From NCBI GenBank assembly GCA_017139535.1, contig WOUO01000024.1, positions 1 to 64,000 on the forward strand: 64,000 nucleotides of DNA, given 5' to 3'. Positions 9,144 through 20,437 of this stretch are shown piece after piece. Under the pieces are notes generated by a model. The model was given only the letters and a program-made list of their open reading frames with translations, ran no database searches and had not been told where the DNA came from. The position numbers and the translations under genes were made by a program. The stretch comes from Trichocladium uniseriatum. Lineage: Eukaryota > Ascomycota > Sordariomycetes > Sordariales > Chaetomiaceae. How positions within the stretch are numbered: position 1 is the first letter of the stretch; each line of letters starts with the position of its first letter.

Positions 9144-12100
9144 GGCGCTATATGGTCTTCGTATGTACTGTCTAAAAACGATGAGTGGATGGTCGAGAAG
9201 CAGGAATACCGATGCTTTATCGAAGCGGGCGCGGCAGCCTGTCCGGTCCAAAGGTTGCGTATGGCCGGCACTCTAGGTGGCTGCGGGGCCTTCGAATGCG
9301 CTCCCGACAACGCGGTGGGAAATGCCCAAAGGATGGATCGTATTTGTGGTTTATAGAGGTAGGTTCGGCTTTGTGCGTTGGGTATAGGAACGGAGCTTCG
9401 GTGAGGCGTATGGTACTGCAAGAGGTTCGAAAGCGATGTCAGCGCACATGGGCCAGGCAGCTGGGACGTGGTGGTGGGGAGGGAGGATCGGTAAGGCTGA
9501 TGCGTCCCACCGTACCCGAAACTAGGTCGGAGAAGAAGGAGGTGGGGAGGTATCCTCCAATGTCGCGGGTCCTCGACGAGTCCCGAGGAGGGGGGAGGCA
9601 AGAAGTAAGCGGGCTGGGCGAGTGCGACATGCACGCACTTACCGAGTACTGCACGTAAATTAAGTTGCAGGCCCACAAACACGTTCTTCCAACCAACACT
9701 TTCTGAGGATTGCGCAGGACAGAAGAGAGGGAATCCTGGATTCCAACGGGCGGTCCTTGGGGATATACTCGGCAGGTGCAGGCGGATGAAAAGGTGTGGT
9801 CCGAGTGTTGAAGGTAGGTTAAGGTTTAAGTTCGGCGCACAGATGGGGACCAAGTGTCCCGCCGTTGTCTAGGGATGTGTTATGGTCTTTTGGGTTTTCG
9901 ACTCGTGTGGGAGCGAACCAAGCTCGCTTGGGTGGGAGGGGGTTCTCTTTCCTCAAGATGGGATTCGTGACCGGGGGTAGGATTGGCCGGATTGCGCCGC
10001 GTCGAGGCTGCCCGGCGCTGGGCGAACACAACAGGGAGCTCGAGGACAAGGTTTCGAGGACAAGGTTCGATCGGAGACCGGGGTATGCCAAGATCCAAGA
10101 CGTTTGGAGGACCCTGTCGCCCCAAAAAAGAAAGGAGTTGTGGGGGACCTGGGATCTGGGCTTGGAGACCAGTCGCAACTCGGGACCCGATGGCCTTTTT
10201 TTAGGGGACTGGCGTCCCTGGGGCCGGGTAGGGGGCTGGGTGCGGATGCGGCGTTCCAAATGTTGACGTCGCTCTTTGCCTTCTTCAGGTCGTACCTCAG
10301 GTCAGGCCAGGGAGGGAAAGCAGGTCGCAGCAAGGCACCGCAGTGGGCCAACTTCAGACGAGGCACACGGTCGTGAACTGTAGAAATTATTCCGCGGTTC
10401 TGCGTCCTGCTCCTCGTTTGCTTGGAAGCGCAGATGTGTAAAACATAAATCAACGTTTTTTTCGCTGATCGAGGGGTGACTGGGATGGACGGCAGGAAAT
10501 GGATTGGTGCGGGAACCAACTGCAACGCGCAGTGCATTCGATACGCTAGCGTTGAGCTTGAAGTGTGGTCCACTCGGCTGGCGTGCCCTGACCGGGTGTG
10601 GGGCTCGCCCACTCCAACCAACCGAAGTCCTTCTCGCCCAGGCTCGGCCTGGTTCCAGTGTGTGGAGACTTTGATGCAGTGCCGTGGTCGAGAACCCGAG
10701 TTTGTAGCAGAAATGTCGTTGGAGATTCTCTCAATGGAGGGCCCAAATTCGAGAACTGAAAATGAGAAGACAAAAAGATGCAACGACGAGATTTGGGGTT
10801 TCGGGAAATAACGGCGCTTTTGCAAGCGGGGGGCCAACGAGATGCTCCCGGTGAGTCGGTGACACGTCCTTTTGAGGCAGCAATTGGGATTGTCGTGCGA
10901 GGGCCGCGGATGGCGTGCAGGACACGCAAATACCGCGGAGCAGATTGCACTGTGCAACTTCGGCGCCACAGTCAAACAGAGCCGCGCAGGCGCATCTGGT
11001 TGCGGTTGGTTTTGGAGTCAGTCTTCGATGCGAGTCTGTTGGTGCCTAGTGCCTAATGTCAAACTTGGGACGAGGTTTCGGCTGCGATATATTGGCGGCC
11101 ACTTGGTCGAGGGATCGAGGCCCGTATGAGAAATCGGAACTAGTTGTTTGTTAGGGATTTACTCGGATGACCCGAGGTGAAGGTAGCCAAGTACACAGCA
11201 TCAATGATTGTATCGATCTTCGATGACAACTCGAGGGTTGAAAGAACTCCACGTACCCGAACAGAGAACAGGAAACGGCCAAGGCGTGGCCGCGAAATTT
11301 GTAAGAGAGCGGTAGAAGCTAGGTATGTAAATAGGTAGGTACATACAAATACACACTTAGCCCTTGTCTCCATTCGAGTTAAAAGGGATTTAGAAATGCA
11401 ACTCCCTCCTCTCAGTCCCAGGGGGCCCGCCGGTAATTGTATGTGCTGCGGGTGGCATGTGTAAAACAAATTACAGAGTGCCCACCTAGTACTTCGCCCT
11501 GCGTACTCTCTCACAACAGTGGCAACACCAGTGGCATTCACGAACGACGCCACCTCACTCAGAGGAGTACAGGCCATGCCACCGTCCTTTCGGTGCATGG
11601 GTATATGGTATGCAGGGGCACACAGAATCCTGGCAAATACATGGCAGCATCGCAGTCCGGCCCATGCGGGACTCGCCGCCGTGCGCCCGCATCCAACGGC
11701 ACTTAGAAACCGGGCAGAATCTGGTGTCAGATAACGCAATACCGGGGTGGTGCAGCCGCCTGTGTGGCTCCCCTTCTTCTTTCCTGTTCTGCCGATCGCC
11801 CGAGCCATTGGTAAGGATGGGTTTGGCGAGTGAGATGCTGCCTTGTATTCGGTGCGCTCTGAAACAAGGGATGGCAACGGCCGTGGATATCCCGCCCCGC
11901 AGGCGAGAGCTGCATGCCCATCGTCATGATGAAAGGAATCCCCTTCATTCGCGCTGCTGTTACGGGCCGAAAGTCTCGAACCAGATCAACACTTATGTCT
12001 CAAACTTCCTCCCTCCCCTGGTCGGGCCCGATGCGCCGCTCAGCAGCTGAATCCGGGGTAGGCGTGTTGCCCGCCCGCATTGTGGCACCTGCCCGATATC

Positions 12101-14614
12101 CAGACTCGGATGCCGGTATGCTTGCTAGTTTCAGGAAGCAAGCTTCAACCTGTTCTCTGTGTTACCCTCCGACGTACCTTTTAATCTGGAACTCACCCTG
12201 CCCTCAGGCAAACCGTCTTTGTTCACCACGAGCCCAACGGGCGGGACTTATAGAAGTCAGGTGTTGCACCCCCTTTGGATGTGAACAACCTTTAGAGCTC
12301 CGGTACCCTGGTGCGTTGCCTTTCTGTGTTCGAGAGACTGGCCACCCTCTGGGGCTCACACGAGCGTTGCCATGAACTTTCATGGCTTGCCTAGCCACAC
12401 GGTTTGTGACATCAAGAGAGGGGGAACAAAGTGCGACAACCGGGACGCAAAAAGACATTCCGTGCTTCCGGCCGCGGTATCTACCGATACGCTTGGGAGA
12501 CTGGCGGTTGACGCGTAGGACCAACGGCCGGGGCGGCTACGTTGCACGACCTGCCTGATGTCTTTGGGTTAGAAATTGAGCCAGCGTTTTGGGATGGGGG
12601 TTGTCTTTGGGCGTAAACAAGGTGCGAGACGTAAGAGCCGAGGGAGATACTTTTTACGGTCCGGGAAAACTGATTTCGGGCGATGTTTGTCAATGTTACC
12701 TCCCGAGGTCCCGAACATTTGTAGGCCATCGGCTGGCACTCGGCGTAGTCTTGCGCCGGTATTTGCGTTCCGGCTCCGGGATTCGTCCTGTTTGAGATCC
12801 ATCGGCTCCGAAGCCGATACGAGGTTCCACTTTACTACTCCACCAAACCATGACGAGGTCTTTATTTTGCCGGAGGTCACCTTTGCGTGAGGCAGGTCCT
12901 TGGTGATTACCTATCTCCCGGGTATTGATACTTTCAGCCGGTGATAGTTGCCCGGTAGTGATTCAAACCAACCGGAACACGAGGGAATACTTACACAGGC
13001 TGGCAAAGGAGCCACACCATAATTAGGTAACACGGGCTGATGTTGAAAAAGACGCGCATCGGGCTCTGCTTCTCATCCAATGATGGATACATCTAGCCGA
13101 TTCCGTATGGTTGACGCGGTAACTTCCGGTGACTGGATGGGGGATTTGACAGCGCCGAGTTTGTGTCCAGGTTCAAAGATGTCAAGCCCGAGACAGAGAC
13201 GGTACCTCCATGATCGCTTGCATACACCCTTAATTGTGTCAAGTCGCCTCGTGTCGTCGCTCAGGCTCTTGGTGTATCGTCACATGAAGCAGTGCTGTTG
13301 ACCTGTGGGACGGGCAGCATCGCGAGCTTGATCGCCAGTTCCGAGCTCTCAATGCACCCACAAGGGCAGATTGCATCCCAAAGTGTAAGGCGAGTGGCGA
13401 GGCAGCGGCAGGACGGTCGTGGTTGGTGTATAACGTCGGTAGGGTCCGCGTCGCCGTGGCAGAGGCATCATCACCTGGGCGAGACTACTTTTGATGATTT
13501 CATCCACCGGAATATTCCACGGCAAAGTACAACCGGGGCAACAGTTCGTGAATTGACAGGGTCGCATGGTTAAAAGAGGGATAGCTCGGAGAAAAAGGGC
13601 TCGCGTTGGTCGCCCGGGGCGAGTGCCGTGCCCCTCCCGTTCCCGGTTGACGTGATGGTACCGCCGTTTGCCGCCGACAAGACGCCTTTGCAGGACCACA
13701 GTCGCCGGCGGCTAGAGGAGCTTTCCATGATACAAATGGGGCGTCGAAATGACCGAATCAAGAATAAAATAAGAAGCTCTCCGTTGATGCGTGCTGGCCA
13801 ACTTTTGTCAAATTTCAGACCCTTATCTGCTCCACCTCCAAATAAGCGGTGAAATGTTTCTTTATGCTGACGAAATCGCTTGAGCCCCGAAGTTGTGGGT
13901 TACCCGGTCTGGGCTCCAGACCCCGAGAGATCTCTGCCACCAATTCGGATGCACGAGCCAACTTTAGAAGCTTTAATGCAGGGGTATTTGGCGCTCTCAA
14001 GATTGAGACCCACCCACGGGCTGATGTGATTGTAACATGATTGGCCTGGCTGTCGAATTGGATGGAGCGGTTCATCCCAATTCGGCGATTTTGCTGGCCG
14101 GGGTAGCGCTGGAGGCTCCTCCCCTGAGGAAGGCGGTGCCTGGCCGCCAAGCGGGTGCGGGACTCCGTACTTGTGCAGGGCATCGCCTGTCGTTCTCCTC
14201 ACCTCCTCTTTTTCCTAAACTCGAGATCACGTCGACGTCGCCTGGGGACTGTGTCTGTCATTCTTTCTGTCATTCTTTCCGCACCCCCCTCTTTGGGAAC
14301 CGCTTCCTGGTGTCGACTTCACTCCTTTAGTCGATTTCCGTCCCGTTCTTTTATCGATGCACTCCCCCGTGCCACGCGCGACATTGTTTCCGGAGAGCTC
14401 TTGAGAAGCAGCCCTTGCGTACGTTGGATCAACCCCTTTCCTCTCCGCCGTCAGGCTGCCGTTGTAACGTTTGAGGGAGACAGTGGATGGAATCGTGACA
14501 TGATGCTGACAGCCAGTCGCGGTTTCTAGCTCGAACATCCTATACCCCATATCTATCCTATCGCCTTGCAGTTGCAAGCCAACATTCCTTAGACTTACAC
14601 ATTCATTATCCACC
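9144..14614. other. 5.5-kb gene-poor region between divergent genes
   Basis: It separates the PUF gene (minus) from the LPxY membrane protein (plus), so it contains both promoters. Several reading frames of 130-340 codons exist on both strands (for example 9953-10975 minus and 11140-11877 minus). None shows a family motif, domain periodicity or splice-consistent extension, and they overlap each other in opposite frames, so they are not called. No tRNA, 5S rRNA or transposon ends were recognised. The PUF 5' leader probably occupies part of 9144-9900. Base composition is mixed and not obviously AT-rich, so strong RIP mutation is not evident by eye. Confidence 0.5.
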
Positions 14615-15157
14615 ATGGACTCATTCACCACAAGACTTGTCTCTCGGGGCACCCAGGAGGCTGGCGAGAACAGCTCCGTCGTCAATCTTTTGATCGCCCT
14701 TCTCGTCCTTGTCTTCTTCGGCCTGCTCGCCTTTGCCCTTCTCGTTCTGCTCCGGAGGATGCGGAGGCAGAGACAAATGGACCAGGGCCTGCCGCAGTAC
14801 CAGGACATCAAGCGGACAGGCAACCACCGCCGCCTCACCATCCAGACGGCCAACGGGAACCGCTCGAGCGTCATCGTCGTCAACAACAACGGCACGCCAA
14901 TGCTGGCGAACCCCCAGTCGCCCCCCCACTCCCCCGACAACGTTCCCGAGATTCACATCACTTTCCCCGACGAGCAGGACGACCAGGGCAAGCGGAAGAG
15001 TGGCCGTGTTGTCGTGGTGCGGGTGGGCGAGACCACTGTCGGTCTCGAGCCTCTGCACGACGAGCAGCTCCCCGCCTACGAGAAGGAGAGCAGCTCGCAG
15101 TTTTACGCCATCGATATGGACAAGATTGGTGGCTTGAAGGAGAAGGAGTACCGTTAA
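14615..15157 (+). CDS. single-pass membrane protein with two LPxY motifs, 180 aa
   Basis: One exon with ATG context CACCATGG. Residues 22-46 form one strongly hydrophobic helix. It is followed at once by a basic cluster (RRMRRQRQ), so the C-terminal 130 residues should face the cytosol by the positive-inside rule. There is no cleavable signal peptide, so it looks like a signal-anchor protein. The cytosolic part has LPQY at 59-62 and LPAY at 152-155, both fitting the LPxY form of the PY motif bound by WW domains of Nedd4/Rsp5 ubiquitin ligases. It also has a Pro/Ser linker (about 98-112), a hydrophobic beta-like stretch RVVVVRV (131-137) and a conserved-looking tail, IDMDKIGGLKEKEYR. I do not recognise a named family. 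A role as a membrane adaptor or client of Rsp5 is inference from the motifs only. Confidence 0.82.
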   Translation: MDSFTTRLVSRGTQEAGENSSVVNLLIALLVLVFFGLLAFALLVLLRRMRRQRQMDQGLPQYQDIKRTGNHRRLTIQTANGNRSSVIVVNNNGTPMLANPQSPPHSPDNVPEIHITFPDEQDDQGKRKSGRVVVVRVGETTVGLEPLHDEQLPAYEKESSSQFYAIDMDKIGGLKEKEYR

Positions 15158-16259
15158 GCCGCACAGTCAAGTACTCGGAGAATTGCGGCGACAAGCCCCG
15201 GCTCAGGCGCGGACGAGCTGGGAATCCTTACGATTTGATGGGCGCGCGGAGTTGCGACGGACGGACGGGAACGAAAAAAAGATACCACACACACGCCGGC
15301 CCTTATTTTCCACTTCTAATTCACAAGCTCTCGGCGTCCCGCCCCGGCATTTCAGGACGAGCTTGGGGTTCTTTTTTTTATTCGGGCAAGCCGGTTGAGG
15401 AAAGCTGAAGATTGGGAGACAGCGAAGCTGGGCGGCAAAGATGCCGCCAATCTCGCCGGCCGCGCACATTCGATGGTGGGTGTTTCTGGTTCATATTTTG
15501 GGGCGGGAAGATCACGACTATACATATTTGGGACGCATTGATCGTTAGCGACGGGTGGGCTTGTGGCATATTTCTATGGACGTATTTTCGGTATTGTATA
15601 ATTACTACTTAATGCTTGCCGTCAGGCGGGCTTGTTCCGTTGTTTTCCAGGTTCGGGACCTTGTGGGGCCGGACTTTCCGAGGGTTGCACTTGGTTGATT
15701 CCCGTTCTCCGGCACATCCTATCGGACATTTTCATGACATTGGATGGTCTCGATCCACAGTCGCCCTTGAGGGAACGGTTGAGTTGAACTACCGCTTACT
15801 GCATGGACCGGTACAATCCATTAACTTCCAAAAATCCCTCAGAAATAGACGTCCAATCGCTGTTGCTTCAAGCTGACCTAGAGAAAAGGGGTCATACAAG
15901 GGTTAGGGTTCTTCAGACTATAAATGCTGTGGGGCACTGGGGATTGCTGTCCCATGCTGCTGGAGCTCTCGAAATTCCAATTCCAAGACATCCCCAGACC
16001 TTTGAATCGACACCACTTCTCTTCAAAATAGCGCATCCTGTTCCCTACATGTAGCCCGTGTCGAAGTTCCCACGAGTCCAATGGCAGTTGGAGGTTCTCC
16101 GTGACCAGGACCATCATTTCTTTTCCCCTTTTCTTCATCGTCGTCTCGCTTCAAGTTATTCTCTCCCAGGTGGAACTGCTGTCCTTCCTGCAGTTCCCCT
16201 CAATTGATACCCCCTTTTCCTTAGTCCTCTCCAGATCCTCCCCACCTTGACTTCTAACG
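15158..16259. other. spacer and GPI13 promoter
   Basis: 3' flank of the LPxY gene and upstream region of GPI13. The last 150 bases before the start are pyrimidine-rich. A double telomere-type repeat lies at 15899-15910. Nothing else was recognised. Confidence 0.5.
15899..15910 (+). promoter_or_regulatory. double telomere-type repeat (telobox)
   Basis: AGGGTTAGGGTT, 12 bases containing exactly two AGGGTT units, lies 350 bases upstream of the GPI13 start codon. It matches the telomere repeat and the Tbf1-type telobox. Function is inferred by analogy with yeast promoters. Confidence 0.5.
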
Positions 16260-19200
16260 ATGCCGCCGCCCAAACCAACGCCGAAGAAGGCGGCCCCGCC
16301 GACCGACTACAAGACCATCGCCGCCCAGTTCGCCGCCGCGAAGCGCGCCAAGGAGGCCGAGGATGCGGACCGCAAGCGCGCCGACGCGACACAGCAAGAG
16401 CAAGAGCAGGGAAAAGGACAGGGACAAACTAGCGAGCGCGATCGGCTGCGTTCCCAGCTCGAGGCCGCGCGCAAGGCCGGCTACCAGGCCCGCTGGCTAT
16501 GGACGACAAGCTTCTGGGTCTGGATGCTGTTCGTCCACGTCGTCGGCATCGCCTACTTCACCAGCGGTTTCCTGCTGACCCGGCTCGTGCTGGAGGAGAA
16601 ATCAACCTGCGGCGCGCCCCCGACGGCGAACGCGAGCATACCGGACCTGCTGCCGGCGTGGAAGGGCAAGGGCACGGTCGACGGCGGCTGCTGGCACCCC
16701 AGGACGTTTGAGCGGGCGGTTGTGGTGATCATTGATGCGCTGCGGTACGACTTCACGGTGCCGGTTGGGGACGGCGAGGCGTTCCATGATGCGTTTCCGT
16801 TTATGCACGAGAAGGCGGTGCGGGAACCCAACAATGCGTTTTTGCGGCCGTTTATCGCCGATCCGCCGACCGCGACGCTGCAGAGATTGAAGGGCCTGAC
16901 GACGGGGACATTGCCGACGTTTGTGGATTTGGGGAGCAGCTTCTCGGGCACGGCGATCGACGAGGATAATCTGCTGATGCAGCTGCGGGATGCTGGGAAG
17001 CGGATCGTGCATCTGGGAGACGATACTTGGGAGGCACTGTTCCCTGGCTACTTCGAGGAGGATCTGAGCAAGCCGTACGACAGCTTCAACGTCTGGGACT
17101 TGCACACGGTCGACAACGGGGTCATGGAGCACATCTTCCCCCTCATGGGCAAGAGAAACGAGTGGGACCTCCTCATCGGACACTGCCTGGGTGTCGACCA
17201 CGCCGGACACCGCTATGGACCGAACCACCCGGAGATGACCAAGAAATTGCGTCAGATGGACACCTTCATCCGAGACCTAGCGGCGACCATCGACGACAAG
17301 ACAGTTCTGATCGTGATGGGAGATCATGGGATGGATGGCAAGGGCGACCACGGTGGTGAGAGCGACGAGGAGGTGGAGGCTGCCCTGTGGATGTACTCCC
17401 CCAAGGGCGTCTTTGGGAGGACGACGCCGGAATATGTTGCGCCTCCCGCAACCGCCAAGACCCGCCCTGTTAACCAGATCGATTTTGTCCCCACCCTGGC
17501 ACTGTTGATGGGCATCCCTATCCCCTTCAACAACCTCGGACGGCCGATTGAGGAGGCTTTCGCTGGTGCCGCCGGGAACTCTTGGGCCAATCTGGCCGCG
17601 GCAGAGAGAATGACGGCGGCTGGTATCAAGCGATACCAGAACTCGTATTTCACCGCCCGCGGGATTGAGCAGTCTGTTACGCCTGGCTCGCCAGCCGAGC
17701 TCTGGGACAGAGCCGAGGCTCTTGTTAAGGGCGGGAAGAAACAAGATTGGGCCGCCATCTTCTCCGCTTTCGCGGCTTATCAAGAGGAGACGTTGCACCG
17801 ATGCAAGGGCCTGTGGGCGAGGTTCGACCTGAAGAACATGGCTATCGGCATCGGCGTCATGGCCTTTGGGGTTGTTGCCCTCCTTGCCTATGTCTCCAAG
17901 GGTGAAGACGAAGATGCCATTGACGATCCGGAGCTCGATGCCGCCGAAAAGAGCCTAGAGCTACAGGGAGTCAAGGTTGACGCAGCAGCAACTCGTTCGG
18001 ATGGGCTCGACAAGCGTCTGGTTTCCGCAGCTCTCCTTGGCGCTTTGCCTGGTTTTATCGGGGGTGTTATCCACTCCTTCGTCGCGGGGACCGGCGATTG
18101 GTACCGTGGCTCTGGCATTGCCGCCCTGACGAGCACTGCAACAGTTCTGGTGTCGATGTACGATGCCCAAGAGTCTGTATTAAACATCCTGCCGAACACG
18201 CTCTGGGGATGGATGGCTGTGGTCTTCACTGTCAGCCAGTCTGTCGGCTTTGCTTCCAACTCGTACACCATTTGGGAGGACTCGATACTCCTATTCTTCA
18301 CCACCACATTTGGCTTCGCCACCGCTCTATCCGCACTCCGTCTACCATCCCTCTCCGACCGGTACCTAAGCATTTATCACTCGGTCGTCTTTGTCCTGCT
18401 CGGCCGCGTCGCTTCCTACTCCAAACTCTGCCGTGAGGAGCAGATGCCATACTGCACCTCGACCTACTATGCGTCGGCGACATCCTCGACCTCGGCGCCC
18501 TGGCAACTGGCCATCCCCTTTATCGTGTGCCTCGTCCTCCCATCCATCATCAAGGCCTACCTCCATTCAACGCGCTCCTACGAGGGCCTGGCACCGGCGT
18601 GGATCGGCTACGTCTTCCGCACTGGGCTTTTCATGTCAGCTCTTTACTGGGTTCTCGACGCGGCCGACAACGGCAACTGGTTCCCCGGCCTGCCAGACAA
18701 GACGCTCAAAAACATCAGCATGTACACCGCCCAGACCATACTCGGCCTAGCCCTGGTTGCCGGCACGACCGCCTTCATCTGGGCACCCCCCTGCGTCTCC
18801 ATCGTCACCTCGGCTTTGGCCTCCCAACCTGGCAGAGCCCAGGTCAACATCTTCGGCTACGCCAATGCCCACGGCGCCCGCTACCTTCTTCTCCCGCTCA
18901 ACCTCCTCGCCGCCTGCCTGCTCCTCTCCAAGCCCATGGGCGCCGGCGCCCTCGCCCTCTTCGCCTGGCAGATCCTCTCCCTCCTCGAGATCCTCGACCT
19001 CAACAACCTCTCAACCTCCCCCATCGGGCCCGTCATGCTCGCCCTCCTCGGCACCTTCCACTTCTTCAAGACCGGCCACCAGGCCGTCTTCTCCTCCATC
19101 CAGTGGGACGCGGCCTTCATCCCCTTCTCCACCATCCACTACCCCTACACACCCATCGTCGTCGCCCTGAATACCTTTGCCGGCCCCATCCTCGCCGCCG

Positions 19201-19499
19201 CCTCCATCCCGCTCCTCACCCTCTGGAAAGCTGGACCCAAACGCAAGGGCCTCCTCGACACCGTCAGCCGCCGCGCGCTGGGTGTGTTTGTCGCCTATTT
19301 CGCCGTCGAGAGCCTGGCAACCATGGCGTGGGCGGGCCACCTGCGCCGACACCTGATGCTGTACCGCGTCTTTTGCCCGCGCTTCATGACGGCGGCGGTG
19401 CTGCTGCTGGTGGTGGACGTGGTGGGGATCGTGGTGGCGCTGGCCGGGGTACGGGTGAATACCATGGCGATTAGCGAGGTGTTTGGGTGGGCGGAGTGA
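16260..19499 (+). CDS. GPI13: GPI ethanolamine-phosphate transferase 3 (Gpi13/PIG-O), 1079 aa
   Basis: A single 1079-codon exon, close to the length of yeast Gpi13. After a charged cytosolic tail, a first membrane helix spans about residues 80-107. A lumenal alkaline-phosphatase-superfamily domain follows. Visible metal or catalytic motifs are VIIDALRYD (Asp159), GLTTGTLPT, GVDHAGHRYGP (Asp313, His314) and MGDHGMDGKGDHGG (Asp355, His356). From about residue 520 to the end there are many hydrophobic helices typical of the multispanning half. The enzyme acts in the ER and transfers phosphoethanolamine from phosphatidylethanolamine to the third mannose of the GPI precursor, the site later joined to protein; it works with Gpi11/PIG-F. 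This is family knowledge. The FLRPFIADPPTATLQRLKGLTTG block separates it from Gpi7 and Mcd4. Nothing is broken or missing. Confidence 0.97.
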   Translation: MPPPKPTPKKAAPPTDYKTIAAQFAAAKRAKEAEDADRKRADATQQEQEQGKGQGQTSERDRLRSQLEAARKAGYQARWLWTTSFWVWMLFVHVVGIAYFTSGFLLTRLVLEEKSTCGAPPTANASIPDLLPAWKGKGTVDGGCWHPRTFERAVVVIIDALRYDFTVPVGDGEAFHDAFPFMHEKAVREPNNAFLRPFIADPPTATLQRLKGLTTGTLPTFVDLGSSFSGTAIDEDNLLMQLRDAGKRIVHLGDDTWEALFPGYFEEDLSKPYDSFNVWDLHTVDNGVMEHIFPLMGKRNEWDLLIGHCLGVDHAGHRYGPNHPEMTKKLRQMDTFIRDLAATIDDKTVLIVMGDHGMDGKGDHGGESDEEVEAALWMYSPKGVFGRTTPEYVAPPATAKTRPVNQIDFVPTLALLMGIPIPFNNLGRPIEEAFAGAAGNSWANLAAAERMTAAGIKRYQNSYFTARGIEQSVTPGSPAELWDRAEALVKGGKKQDWAAIFSAFAAYQEETLHRCKGLWARFDLKNMAIGIGVMAFGVVALLAYVSKGEDEDAIDDPELDAAEKSLELQGVKVDAAATRSDGLDKRLVSAALLGALPGFIGGVIHSFVAGTGDWYRGSGIAALTSTATVLVSMYDAQESVLNILPNTLWGWMAVVFTVSQSVGFASNSYTIWEDSILLFFTTTFGFATALSALRLPSLSDRYLSIYHSVVFVLLGRVASYSKLCREEQMPYCTSTYYASATSSTSAPWQLAIPFIVCLVLPSIIKAYLHSTRSYEGLAPAWIGYVFRTGLFMSALYWVLDAADNGNWFPGLPDKTLKNISMYTAQTILGLALVAGTTAFIWAPPCVSIVTSALASQPGRAQVNIFGYANAHGARYLLLPLNLLAACLLLSKPMGAGALALFAWQILSLLEILDLNNLSTSPIGPVMLALLGTFHFFKTGHQAVFSSIQWDAAFIPFSTIHYPYTPIVVALNTFAGPILAAASIPLLTLWKAGPKRKGLLDTVSRRALGVFVAYFAVESLATMAWAGHLRRHLMLYRVFCPRFMTAAVLLLVVDVVGIVVALAGVRVNTMAISEVFGWAE

Positions 19500-20437
19500 A
19501 CATGGTGAATTAAGTTGAATATAATAGTGATGTAAAGGGTGGAGGGGGTGCAAAGTATATAACATGTACTTGTCGTGCTGACTTTCGGGCGGGAAGCAAG
19601 TCATAGCCGTTTACGTTTTGTATTGCATAGTTTCTTCTTTGCATATATCGAATTCCAAAGCAGATGTCGATAGCTGTTGACACAATCTGCTGTACATAAT
19701 GAAGAAGATAACTTCGATCGATATCAACGATTCATCTTATGTCCACGCATATGTGTTTTATTCAAGCCATCAGCAACACCTATTTAGAGGAGCCAACAAC
19801 AAACCCGTGTAGAGTCTCGAGGCTGTGGTATGTTGTGCAGTCGGTCGCCCCGGGCAGTTCGTTAAGTTCACTCACTTGCCCAGCTCATGAGCACTCAAAC
19901 CAGTTGTCACAAATCGTCACCGTATCACGTTTGCTACTCTGAATGTTGCTGGGGCACCATGTATTATGCCGGCCACAAGGGCTGACTGCTATGCATACAT
20001 ACAGCACGGTCCTGTCTGGAGGTGTCCTCCGCCAAGCCAGTCTCAACCACTTCACACGCGCGCTGCTTGGTGAAGGCAGACCGTCCCCCGGGCAAGAACC
20101 ATGCACCTTGAAGACGCGATTCATCGCCCTTGCTGACTCGTCTCAAAACCTAAACCCTTAACACACAAACACCGAGCCCAGTAAATATCATTTCATCCCC
20201 GTGACCACAACGCCCAGTTGAATATGGCGACCCTCCCGATTATGCTGATGCTGTTGAAATCCGGATTTTCCCCTTGCCTACCAACGCCGAGTTGAGAATG
20301 GCGCTCCTTCGGGTATCATCCATCGTTACCCATTTTATAACCCGCTAGAGGACCCCAAAATGCTAATGCTGTTGAAAAAAATCCGGAAAAGCATACGACA
20401 CCATGAACTGGTGTCGTCGTGCGCCCTACCAAGGCAT
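19500..20437. other. spacer between convergent GPI13 and MET6
   Basis: Contains the two 3' flanks. The left half is AT-rich with likely polyadenylation sequence. The right end holds a diverged direct duplication (20209-20387, separate entry). No coding or RNA gene was recognised. Confidence 0.5.
20209..20387. repeat. diverged direct duplication beside MET6 3' end
   Basis: Two motifs occur twice in the same order. AACGCC.AGTTGA..ATGGCG is at 20209-20229 and 20283-20303 (18 of 21 identical). ATGCT.ATGCTGTTGAAA...ATCCGGA is at about 20242-20265 and 20360-20387, with small indels. The two copies cover about 57 and 105 bases. This looks like an old tandem duplication with an internal insertion in the MET6 3' untranslated or flanking region. 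Confidence 0.6.

Noticed and set aside
9953..10975. 340-codon frame on the minus strand upstream of the PUF gene
   Set aside because: No domain, low-quality composition, overlaps equally long frames on the other strand, and shows no plausible start context or splice extension.
11140..11877. 245-codon frame on the minus strand
   Set aside because: No recognisable motif or helix pattern. Rejected as chance in GC-moderate sequence; RNA-seq could overturn this.
18527..19474. 315-codon Arg/Pro/His-rich frame on the plus strand
   Set aside because: Shifted-frame shadow of the GPI13 membrane-spanning half.
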